Source of the DNA: an uncultured Christensenella sp.
GTDB taxonomy: Bacteria > Bacillota > Clostridia > Christensenellales > UBA1242
Reading direction: 5' to 3'
DNA length: 16,562 nt
Assembly: GCA_948471335.1 (NCBI GenBank)
Contig: CAOKRZ010000014.1
Span: 1 to 16,562, forward strand
Part shown: one piece after another, positions 5,543 to 11,312 of the stretch
Numbering within the stretch: position 1 is the stretch's first letter
Layout: each line of letters opens with the position of its first letter
The notes under the pieces: model-generated
Seen by the model: the letters and a program-made list of their open reading frames with translations, nothing else
Database searches by the model: none
What the model was told of the DNA's origin: nothing
Position numbers and translations under genes: made by a program

Positions 5543-6988
5543 TTAGACGTCTATTTCGTCAATTGATTGGAAGAGGGCGTTGATTTCTTCTTTTGAATAG
5601 CTTCTTCCTGTGAAGTTTTCTTTTGAAACGATGTTCTTCTCTGCGATAGGTGAAGTCTTTTTTGCTTCTTCGATTGTCTTGATGCCTTTTTCGTGCCAGT
5701 CAGCAAGGACGCGGCTTAAATATTTAAGCGGGCTATCTTTGCCTTTTGCAAGGGTGGTGGCATGGGAAATAAGCTCATCAGAAAGATTCCAATTCTCTTT
5801 CCAAGTTTTATAATTCTCTCTGTCAATATAGTTGACATTGCGGCTGAGTCCCAAGCTTTCAATAATCTTTTTGATCTGCTCATCCGTTGAAACGATGTCA
5901 GACATATATTCTTTCAGCGCTTGACTTGAAAGGATGCCGAGCTTATAAAACTTGGCAATTGTTTTATCCATTCCTTCAAGCGTGCGAATTGATTTTTTGA
6001 AAGAGTAGTACGCAATGTCTAAAAGTACGTCTTTGTCAAAGCCTAAGTTGAGCCATTTCAAGATATAGTTTTCAACTTCGCCGTCAAGGCTTTCATAATA
6101 AACGCCGATTGTTTTGTTTATCTCACGCGCAAGGGCATAAAGCTCAGTTTTTTGTTTTTCGAAGTTTTCAATTTCCATAACAGAAAAAAGTTTCATTTCG
6201 TAGTATTTTGTTATCACGCTGTCAATGCGCTCAAGGCTTTTGGTTTTAAGTTTCCCTTTCTTTGCGACATGTAAAATGACGTCAAGGTTGAAGCCATAGT
6301 CATTAAGCCACTTGTCCATAAGTGCGCGCTCTTCAACATACGCATTTCGCTTTATGCCAAGACATGCGAAAAGCTCGTTGATTTCAGTTGATTTTTGCTC
6401 AAACGCTTGCAGGCGCTCTTCAACTTGCGCTGCAGTTGTGATGCCTTCATTTGCCCAGTTTTTTGCAACTGTCAAGATGTAGTTATATCCAACCGCGCTC
6501 TTTTTAGAGTCAACGCAATATTTCATAATCATGAGAAGGGCTTCTTGTTCGACGTGAAATCTTTCCAAGAAATCATAATATTCACCATATTCAGTTTTTG
6601 AGATTTCTCTTTTGCCTTCAAAGATTTCTTGAGCCTGACTGTTGAAAGTGAAATATTTGTCAGTTTTATAGAGCTTGTTTGCAGAAACAACATTGTTGAG
6701 CGGAATGTATCTGATTTCAATAGGTGAGGTTTTCAAAACTTGAACAAGTCCTTCTTCTTGCCAATATGAAAAAGCTTCCAAGATTTCCTCTTCGCTCATG
6801 TTGAGTGTTTTTGAAAAAGCTTCGATATTGTTGTCAAAGGCAGAGGAATTGTTGCATTTATAAAGTCCATATATATACACCTTCACAAATTTAGGGTCAG
6901 CAAAAGGAAGATAGTCATTGATAAAAATGTTGTCTATCTCTGTTTTATTGCTTGCAACGAATTCAGTTGAATATTTACAAAAGCTCAT
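5543..6988 (-). CDS. DnaD-like primosome protein with four DnaD modules
   Basis: A 481-residue protein, likely a replication initiation/restart factor acting with the adjacent helicase loader. Residues about 26-116 look like a DnaD-type winged-helix domain. After it I see four copies of the C-terminal DnaD/DnaB2-type module (about 133-194, 202-274, 288-362, 372-443), each ending in an aromatic- or Trp-containing helix and a Gly-hydrophobic turn: AKNWANEGI, ITKYYEMKLF, IAKFYKLGIL, LADWHEKGI. Classic DnaD has one such module and about 230 residues, so this is a greatly extended version. The start is the ATG at 6988, with GGAG 8 nt upstream; a TTG at 7000 in the same frame would consume that site. 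First gene of the operon with the DnaI-like ATPase. Confidence 0.85.
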   Translation of the reverse strand: MSFCKYSTEFVASNKTEIDNIFINDYLPFADPKFVKVYIYGLYKCNNSSAFDNNIEAFSKTLNMSEEEILEAFSYWQEEGLVQVLKTSPIEIRYIPLNNVVSANKLYKTDKYFTFNSQAQEIFEGKREISKTEYGEYYDFLERFHVEQEALLMIMKYCVDSKKSAVGYNYILTVAKNWANEGITTAAQVEERLQAFEQKSTEINELFACLGIKRNAYVEERALMDKWLNDYGFNLDVILHVAKKGKLKTKSLERIDSVITKYYEMKLFSVMEIENFEKQKTELYALAREINKTIGVYYESLDGEVENYILKWLNLGFDKDVLLDIAYYSFKKSIRTLEGMDKTIAKFYKLGILSSQALKEYMSDIVSTDEQIKKIIESLGLSRNVNYIDRENYKTWKENWNLSDELISHATTLAKGKDSPLKYLSRVLADWHEKGIKTIEEAKKTSPIAEKNIVSKENFTGRSYSKEEINALFQSIDEIDV

Positions 6989-7009
6989 CTTTTTCTCCAA
7001 GTTAGTTTA

Positions 7010-7038
7010 ATTCTATCACAATTCTTTTTTTTTGACAA
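7010..7038 (-). promoter_or_regulatory. Promoter of the dnaD-like/dnaI-like operon
   Basis: TTGTCA (7033-7038), a 17-bp spacer and TAGAAT (7010-7015) on the minus strand, with a TG one base before the -10 (extended -10). The leader is short and carries the GGAG site. Confidence 0.7.
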
Positions 7039-7080
7039 GGAAAATTCGCTTTACGTGTCATTTATTTGGGCAGAGCTTAG

Positions 7081-7086
7081 TATCAT
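7081..7086 (+). promoter_or_regulatory. -10 box of the M1 peptidase gene; leaderless arrangement
   Basis: TATCAT lies 6 nt before the ATG at 7093, the same spacing as at four other genes here. No convincing -35 hexamer was found at the right distance, so this is the weakest of the set. No Shine-Dalgarno sequence is present. Confidence 0.4.
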
Positions 7087-7092
7087 TGAAAT

Positions 7093-8562
7093 ATGAAAAA
7101 GTGTTTTATTGTTCTTGCAGTTTTGTTTTTGTTGCCTTTTGCTCTTGTTGGGTGCACTAAAAAAGAGGAAAAGCTTTCTTCATACGACATCACGCTTTCC
7201 TATGACGATGAAAGCAAAATCCTTTCAGGCAAGGAAGAGATAAGCTATATAAACTCATCTGACAATCTTTTAAGTGAACTCCATTTTCATCTTTATCCCA
7301 ATGCCTTTCGTGAAAATGCAAAAAATAAAGTGGTTTCTCTTTCAAACCGCGACAAAGCCTATCCAAACGGTGAAAGCTTTGGAAGCATTGAAATAGACAA
7401 TGTTCAAGATGAGAATGGCGAGGTTGCTTTTTCAGTTGCAGGGGAAGATGAAAACATCTTGATTGTTCCTCTTGCAACTGGGATTTATCCAGACGAAAGC
7501 GTTAAAATTTCAATTACTTTTAAAGTTAAACTTGCAAACATCAATCATAGGCTGGGCTATGGCGATAACGTGATCAACTTTGGAAATTTCTATCCGATTG
7601 CCTGCGTCTATGAAGACGGCAAAGGTTTTTGCGAAAGCCTTTATCACTCAAACGGTGATCCGTTTTATAGCGACGCGGCAAACTATCAAGTTTCTGTTAC
7701 ATTTTCAAATTCATTCACTCTTGCTTCAAGCGGGGAAGTGATAAGCCAGAAAGAAGAGAATGGAAACAAAATCGTCAGTTTGAAGCTTAATAAGGCTCGC
7801 GACTTTGCTTTTTGTCTCTCAAAGAAATTTGTTATTGCTGAAAAAGAAGTTAAAGGCACAAAAATAAGCTATTATGGCTATGAAGGCGATAACAATCTTT
7901 CTTCATGCATAGAAATTTCAAAAGCGGCGGTGGAATACTTTAGCAACACTTTTGGAGAGTATCCATATAAAACTCTTGCCATTGTCAAAACAAATTTTGT
8001 GCATGGCGGAATGGAATATCCTTCGCTTGTGATGATTTCTGACACCTGCCAAAGCCAAGAGGAAGAAGATTATGTGATCGTTCACGAAATTGCTCACCAG
8101 TGGTGGTATGCAGTTGTGGGCAACGACGAATATAACCACGCTTGGCAAGATGAAAGCCTTGCAGAGTATTCAACGTTGATGTTTTTTGAAAATCGCGGAG
8201 ATAAGACAAATGACTATCAGTCACTCATTAAAAACGCAACTGCAAACTATAAATTTTTTGTTGATATCTACACCAATGTTTTGGGTGAGGTTGATACAAG
8301 CATGGATAGGCCGCTAAACAAATTCGAAACCGAGCCTGAGTATGTAAGTTTGACGTACACTAAAGGCACAATCATGTATCACACTTTGCGGGAAATGGTT
8401 GGCAAGAGAAAGTTTGAAAAAGCACTCAAAAACTATTACGAAGACTATAAATTCAAAAATCCAGCACCAGAAGAGCTTATCGCAAGTTTCTCAAAATCGA
8501 CAGGGCACAACCTTGAAGGCTTTTTCACAAGCTGGCTTGGGGGAACGGTTGTTGTTGTGTGA
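7093..8562 (+). CDS. M1-family lipoprotein metallopeptidase (aminopeptidase)
   Basis: A 489-residue surface-anchored zinc aminopeptidase. A lipoprotein signal peptide ends in the lipobox LVGC, with Cys21 as the predicted lipidation site. An N-terminal beta domain leads into the thermolysin-like catalytic domain. GGMEYP (305-310) stands for the GAMEN exopeptidase motif. HEIAH (331-335) is followed after 18 residues by Glu354 in WQDESLAEY, the exact HExxHx18E zinc site of M1. Tyr422 in YTKG fits the catalytic tyrosine. The protein stops soon after the catalytic domain, so the long C-terminal helical domain of full-size M1 enzymes is absent. It likely trims peptides outside the membrane for nutrition. 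It is convergent with the next gene, with only 4 bp between stops. Confidence 0.93.
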   Translation: MKKCFIVLAVLFLLPFALVGCTKKEEKLSSYDITLSYDDESKILSGKEEISYINSSDNLLSELHFHLYPNAFRENAKNKVVSLSNRDKAYPNGESFGSIEIDNVQDENGEVAFSVAGEDENILIVPLATGIYPDESVKISITFKVKLANINHRLGYGDNVINFGNFYPIACVYEDGKGFCESLYHSNGDPFYSDAANYQVSVTFSNSFTLASSGEVISQKEENGNKIVSLKLNKARDFAFCLSKKFVIAEKEVKGTKISYYGYEGDNNLSSCIEISKAAVEYFSNTFGEYPYKTLAIVKTNFVHGGMEYPSLVMISDTCQSQEEEDYVIVHEIAHQWWYAVVGNDEYNHAWQDESLAEYSTLMFFENRGDKTNDYQSLIKNATANYKFFVDIYTNVLGEVDTSMDRPLNKFETEPEYVSLTYTKGTIMYHTLREMVGKRKFEKALKNYYEDYKFKNPAPEELIASFSKSTGHNLEGFFTSWLGGTVVVV

Positions 8563-8566
8563 AAGA

Positions 8567-9004
8567 CTATTCTTCAATATTTTTGCAGCTTAAAAGCACG
8601 TGCGTGATTCCGAATATGATTGAAAAAACGATAAGGGGGATGTTTAAAAGAATGACCCCGCTGAAAATAAAGATGCAGGTTGGCAAAACTGAAAGTGAAA
8701 CGGCTTTCAGTTTGTCTTTTCTTTTCCAGCAAATTGCCCAAAACACTAAATAAGCAACGCAAAGCACGATGTTTACAATTAAATAAACAAGCAAAGCATT
8801 TTCAAACCAAAAATTGAAATATGTGTATGGAATATTGAAAATCATAAAAAGTAAACAAGCATATCTGCCAATTTGCTCTAAAATTATGACAAACTTGTTT
8901 TTATAAATATTCTCAAAACTGTCTTTGTTTTTTATGGCGTAAATCACATTTGGGATCATGATAACTGCTATAAAAATAAGACCATAATAATTAAACCAAC
9001 TCAT
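8567..9004 (-). CDS. Five-helix integral membrane protein of unknown function
   Basis: A 145-residue hydrophobic protein with about five predicted transmembrane helices (roughly 3-25, 42-62, 70-92, 102-120, 121-140) and short charged loops (KNKDSFENIYKNK, KRKDKLK). I do not recognise the family, and there are no obvious catalytic residues. The start is taken as the ATG at 9004 rather than the in-frame ATG at 9043, because a TATAAT box lies 6 nt upstream of 9004, inside the would-be extension, and neither start has a Shine-Dalgarno sequence. The 3' end faces the M1 peptidase gene with a 4-bp gap and no visible terminator between, so the two transcripts must overlap. Confidence 0.75.
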   Translation of the reverse strand: MSWFNYYGLIFIAVIMIPNVIYAIKNKDSFENIYKNKFVIILEQIGRYACLLFMIFNIPYTYFNFWFENALLVYLIVNIVLCVAYLVFWAICWKRKDKLKAVSLSVLPTCIFIFSGVILLNIPLIVFSIIFGITHVLLSCKNIEE

Positions 9005-9010
9005 ACAAAC

Positions 9011-9039
9011 ATTATACAAAATAAAAAAGATATCTCCAA
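9011..9039 (-). promoter_or_regulatory. Promoter of the five-helix membrane protein; leaderless arrangement
   Basis: TATAAT (9011-9016) on the minus strand lies 6 nt before the ATG at 9004. A partial -35 (TTGGAG, 9034-9039) lies 17 bp further upstream. Confidence 0.55.
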
Positions 9040-9080
9040 ACATATAATATAAAAACTTAGAACATGACCTGAGCTTTGCA

Positions 9081-9103
9081 TTTTTGTGGACTGCCGGGGC
9101 TCG
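9081..9103 (-). repeat. Degenerate copy of the tRNA-Lys 3' end (copy 1)
   Basis: On the minus strand this reads as the 3' end of tRNA-Lys (T arm and acceptor, CGAGCCCCGGCAGTCCA) followed by a T-rich-complement tail. It matches 9263-9287 except for two single-base deletions, one of them within the CCA end. No other part of a tRNA body is present next to it, so it is a fragment, not a gene. Confidence 0.75.
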
Positions 9104-9240
9104 TTATGAGGCATGCACCGTGAGGGGCATAAGCCGAATGGCCGAGCGTAAACGAAGATTGTTTAGCTCCGACCCGGGCGTGTCCGGGGTTCGTATGGCG
9201 GAGCCATGGCAGCGAAATGCTGCAAGCCCTCGGCATAAAA
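9087..9240. other. GC-rich structured intergenic element
   Basis: About 150 bp with 81 G+C in the 140 bases 9101-9240 (58%), set in AT-rich DNA. Short perfect hairpins follow one another: CCCGG/CCGGG (9173-9177, 9184-9188), ATGGC/GCCAT (9195-9199, 9203-9207) and GCAGC/GCTGC (9209-9213, 9219-9223). A long-range pair, GCCGAG (9141-9146) with CTCGGC (9229-9234), could close the whole. The segment GTCCGGGGTTCG (9182-9193) is a perfect 12-bp inverted match to the T arm of the neighbouring tRNA-Lys (9286-9297). It lies past the tRNA terminator. No believable coding frame was found. A dispersed intergenic repeat, a structured RNA or a tRNA-derived relic all remain possible. Confidence 0.6.
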
Positions 9241-9242
9241 AA

Positions 9243-9261
9243 AGACAACCTCAGGTTGTCT
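9243..9261 (-). terminator. Terminator of tRNA-Lys
   Basis: AGACAACCT (9243-9251) and AGGTTGTCT (9253-9261) form a stem that on the minus strand is followed by seven T residues. It starts 5 nt after the encoded CCA end of tRNA-Lys. Confidence 0.85.
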
Positions 9262-9262
9262 G

Positions 9263-9287
9263 TTTTTGGTGGACTGCCGGGGGCTCG
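9263..9287 (-). repeat. tRNA-Lys 3' end (copy 2, intact)
   Basis: The intact counterpart of 9081-9103, comprising the tRNA-Lys T-arm 3' part, acceptor, CCA and the following bases. The two copies are in the same orientation, about 182 bp apart, and bracket the GC-rich element. Confidence 0.75.
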
Positions 9288-9342
9288 AACCCCGGACCCC
9301 CTGATTAAGAGTCAGATGCTCTACCAACTGAGCTAGCAGTCC
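9267..9342 (-). tRNA. tRNA-Lys (anticodon CTT)
   Basis: A complete 76-nt cloverleaf on the minus strand: acceptor GGACTGC/GCAGTCC, D arm AGCTC...GAGC, anticodon loop CTCTTAA with CTT at 34-36, T arm CGGGG-TTCGAGC-CCCCG, A73 and an encoded CCA. It decodes AAG. It has a consensus promoter upstream and a strong terminator immediately downstream, so it is a single-gene unit. Confidence 0.96.
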
Positions 9343-9381
9343 ATATCGATGTTTTTTTGTAATTCAAAGATTACAAATTGC

Positions 9382-9410
9382 ATTATACATAAAAAATGCA
9401 ATATTGTCAA
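9382..9410 (-). promoter_or_regulatory. Perfect-consensus promoter of tRNA-Lys
   Basis: TTGACA (9405-9410), a 17-bp spacer and TATAAT (9382-9387) on the minus strand, about 40 bp before the tRNA 5' end. This is a full match to the SigA consensus, as expected for a stable RNA. Confidence 0.85.
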
Positions 9411-9417
9411 CAAAATT

Positions 9418-9618
9418 TCAAAATTTGTCTTCAATTTGTTCGATTTCTTTTGGTAGGGTGATTGTCCCATAGCATCTTTCATATTCATCGATCTGTTTGC
9501 GAATAATCATTTCAATTTGCTTGTTGGTTGTTCTGCCATTGAAGTCGGCTATGTATGATATCTTCGCAAGCATCGATTTGGGAATTCTTAATGTGTATCT
9601 TGGATAATCTTTTTTCAT
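9418..9618 (-). CDS. Arc-like ribbon-helix-helix DNA-binding protein
   Basis: A 66-residue protein with the Arc/MetJ ribbon-helix-helix pattern: a basic strand, YTLRIPKSMLAKI (residues 8-20), then a helix-turn-helix segment, ADFNGRTTNKQIEMIIRKQIDEYE. Phage Arc shows the same order (strand, NGRS-N-EI turn, second helix). It should bind DNA as a dimer or tetramer through the paired strands and act as a small repressor. TGGAGG precedes the ATG at 9618. No toxin gene is adjacent, so this is not an obvious toxin-antitoxin pair. An 8-bp inverted repeat upstream (9656-9683) is a candidate operator and suggests autoregulation. Its other targets cannot be read from the window. Confidence 0.82.
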   Translation of the reverse strand: MKKDYPRYTLRIPKSMLAKISYIADFNGRTTNKQIEMIIRKQIDEYERCYGTITLPKEIEQIEDKF

Positions 9619-9655
9619 TTTGGGGTTCCTCCATTTTTATATTTTCAATTTTACC

Positions 9656-9683
9656 CATTCAAACATAATATTTTTTTTGAATG
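9656..9683. promoter_or_regulatory. Candidate operator of the Arc-like repressor
   Basis: A perfect inverted repeat, CATTCAAA (9656-9663) and TTTGAATG (9676-9683), with a 12-bp spacer, giving a 20-bp centre-to-centre distance or about two helical turns. A TATTAT -10-like box for the repressor gene (9665-9670, minus strand) lies between the arms, but it has no good -35. Binding is an inference from geometry. Confidence 0.45.
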
Positions 9684-9785
9684 ACGAAAAATTGACGTCA
9701 GATTTTTACAAATTTTTATTTCATCTTACATTTTATTTCAAAAATCGACAAGATTCGCTATTCTTAACAAGGGGCATAGAATTTG

Positions 9786-9814
9786 TTGAAATTTTTTCAT
9801 GTTTTTGCTATAAT
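9786..9814 (+). promoter_or_regulatory. Promoter of rsmD; leaderless arrangement
   Basis: TTGAAA (9786-9791), a 17-bp spacer and TATAAT (9809-9814). Exactly 6 nt separate the -10 from the ATG at 9821, and there is no Shine-Dalgarno sequence. Confidence 0.75.
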
Positions 9815-9820
9815 GTTTTC

Positions 9821-10351
9821 ATGAGAGTTACAGCTGGGAAGTTTAAAGGCAGAAATCTGCAGAAAAATGTTTACGAGCATATTAGGCCAACGGCAGATGT
9901 GGTTAAACAAGCGATATTCAATAAGCTTGCATTTGAAATTGCTGGGGCAAATGTGCTTGATCTTTTTTGCGGAACAGGGGCGCTTGGGATTGAAGCGATT
10001 TCAAGAGGGGCTGCGAAAGTTGTTTTTGTTGATAAGGATTCAAGAAGTGCCAATTTGACAAAAACGAACCTTAAAAATTTTTCAATTGAGGCCAAAGTTA
10101 TAAGATCAAGTTTTGACAATGCAATAAAGCTTTTGAAGGGCGAGGAGTTTGACATTATCATTCTTGATCCACCGTATAAAGCCAACTTATATAATAAAGC
10201 ATTAGAGCTTATTCTTGAAAACGAAATTTTGTCGAAAATTGGAGTGATTGTGTGTGAACATTCCAAAGATGAAGAAATTGATTTTTCAAAGTTTGAAAGC
10301 GTTGAGAGAAAAGATTATGGAAGCAAATGCGTAACATATCTAAGGCAATAA
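9821..10351 (+). CDS. rsmD: 16S rRNA (guanine-966-N2)-methyltransferase RsmD
   Basis: A 176-residue SAM-dependent enzyme that methylates G966 of 16S rRNA during small-subunit assembly. Family landmarks are in order: the N-terminal RVTAGKFKGR and RPTAD (22-26), the SAM-binding motif VLDLFCGTGALGIEA (45-59), an acidic VFVDKD loop (68-73) and the catalytic DPPY (116-119). Length is normal for the family. The start is the ATG at 9821, which matches the conserved start of RsmD. The reading frame stays open upstream to about 9620, but that stretch is AT-rich, lacks family similarity and contains the promoter. In many Bacillota rsmD is followed by coaD; here it is followed by a terminator and a convergent gene. 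Confidence 0.95.
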   Translation: MRVTAGKFKGRNLQKNVYEHIRPTADVVKQAIFNKLAFEIAGANVLDLFCGTGALGIEAISRGAAKVVFVDKDSRSANLTKTNLKNFSIEAKVIRSSFDNAIKLLKGEEFDIIILDPPYKANLYNKALELILENEILSKIGVIVCEHSKDEEIDFSKFESVERKDYGSKCVTYLRQ

Positions 10352-10363
10352 AATATTCTACTG

Positions 10364-10396
10364 AAAAAAGAGAGGCGGCTGCTCTCTCTTTTTTTT
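10364..10396. terminator. Bidirectional terminator between rsmD and the GDPD gene
   Basis: AAAAAAGAGAG (10364-10374) and CTCTCTTTTTT (10384-10394) form an 11-bp stem; the loop can add a GC pair. T or A runs on either side allow function in both directions. A second hairpin (GCAGT/ACTGC, about 10397-10421) lies between it and the stop of the minus-strand gene. Confidence 0.88.
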
Positions 10397-10421
10397 AGGA
10401 ATGCAGTTTTGACTGCAATTC

Positions 10422-11150
10422 TTATATCTTAGGCTCAAAATTTTCAAAAATGACGTTGTCGCAGACTTTAACAATTTTCATATATTCACTTTGGCTTGAA
10501 ACTGTCCAGGCAAGAAGTGGCTTATCTTTAAATTTGTTTACATATCTGTTTGGAAGAAATTTTGCATCGTATGAGATAAAATCTGGGTGGCTGACTTTCT
10601 TGCAAAGGGCAAGTCTTTTAAGGAAATACTTTTGAAAGAGAGGAAGCTTTTCATTTTTGAAATAACTTGCGAGTTGACCTCTTGGAATTTCAGGTGCATG
10701 CTTATAGAAAAACTGCAACACAAAAGGATTGAAAGATTGGATGGCGAATTCACCATTATAATTTTTAAGCGCTTTGATAACTTTGCTTTCGAGAGATCCA
10801 ACCTTTCCAGAGTTTTTGATTTCTATGAGAAGGGGAACTTGGCCGTTAACAAAAGATAAAACTTCTTCAAAAGTTGGGATATGCTCTTTTGTTCCAGCAA
10901 GGGTGAGCATTGCAAGGTCTTCCTTTGTAAGAAATTTGATATATCCATCATTGTTTGTAAGTCTTGACAGAGTTTCGTCATGAAAAACAATCATTGTTCC
11001 ATCTGAAAGCAATTGCACGTCAAGTTCGATTGGATATCCATTTTCAATTGCCTTTGCAAAAGCTGCAAGAGAGTTTTCTGGAATCCCTTTTTCATGAAGC
11101 CCTCTATGCGCGATTGGGTTTTCCACCAACCATGATTTAAATAAGTCCAT
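10422..11150 (-). CDS. Glycerophosphodiester phosphodiesterase
   Basis: A 242-residue cytosolic enzyme of the GDPD family, which hydrolyses glycerophosphodiesters to glycerol-3-phosphate and an alcohol, for example in lipid turnover. The start is the ATG at 11150; a GTG 9 bp upstream in frame falls within the AAGGTGG ribosome binding site. Numbered from that ATG, the TIM-barrel active-site residues are visible: HRG (His15-Arg16), the metal ligands Glu42 and Asp44 in IELDVQ, the catalytic His57 in FHDETL, and Glu110/Lys112 in LIEIK. A late LLAWTV strand carries the usual Trp. There is no signal peptide. The gene has its own promoter, which overlaps the terminator of the gene upstream. Confidence 0.93.
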   Translation of the reverse strand: MDLFKSWLVENPIAHRGLHEKGIPENSLAAFAKAIENGYPIELDVQLLSDGTMIVFHDETLSRLTNNDGYIKFLTKEDLAMLTLAGTKEHIPTFEEVLSFVNGQVPLLIEIKNSGKVGSLESKVIKALKNYNGEFAIQSFNPFVLQFFYKHAPEIPRGQLASYFKNEKLPLFQKYFLKRLALCKKVSHPDFISYDAKFLPNRYVNKFKDKPLLAWTVSSQSEYMKIVKVCDNVIFENFEPKI

Positions 11151-11225
11151 ATTATCCACCTTTATTGATTATTATCTTATGCAAATATAACTAGAAAAAT
11201 CATTAAAATGATTCTTACAAAAAGT

Positions 11226-11254
11226 ATTATAACATAACTAAAACAAAAAAACAA
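11226..11254 (-). promoter_or_regulatory. Promoter of the GDPD gene
   Basis: TTGTTT (11249-11254), a 17-bp spacer and TATAAT (11226-11231) on the minus strand, with TG one base upstream (extended -10). The -35 lies in the T tract and last stem bases of the preceding terminator. The leader is about 70 nt. Confidence 0.6.
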
Positions 11255-11282
11255 AACGAAATTATTTTATTAAATCGTTTTG
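11245..11282 (-). terminator. Terminator of mTERF-like gene 1
   Basis: On the minus strand, an 8-bp stem (arms 11275-11282 and 11252-11259; CAAAACGA with TCGTTTTG) is followed directly by seven T residues (11245-11251). It lies 30 bp past the stop codon. The loop is long (15 nt) and AT-rich. Confidence 0.65.
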
Positions 11283-11312
11283 CTTTTAAATTTTTTTAAA
11301 TATTTACAAAAG

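Noticed and set aside
6989..7000. TTG start for the DnaD-like gene at 7000
   Set aside because: The TTGGAG there is the ribosome binding site of the ATG at 6988.
9087..9287. A second, complete tRNA in the GC-rich element
   Set aside because: Only the T arm and acceptor 3' half are matched; no D arm, anticodon stem or paired 5' acceptor is found.
9084..9308. A 74-codon plus-strand open frame over the GC-rich element and tRNA-Lys
   Set aside because: It has no ribosome binding site, runs through the tRNA-Lys terminator and antisense to the tRNA, and its end (GGSNPGPPD) is simply the tRNA complement translated. It is an artefact of GC-rich DNA.
9620..9820. A 67-codon N-terminal extension of RsmD
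   Set aside because: The conserved RsmD start is at 9821, and the extension contains a TTGAAA-17-TATAAT promoter and the Arc-like gene's control region.
11151..11159. GTG start for the phosphodiesterase at 11159
   Set aside because: The GTG is part of AAGGTGG, which is correctly spaced for the ATG at 11150.
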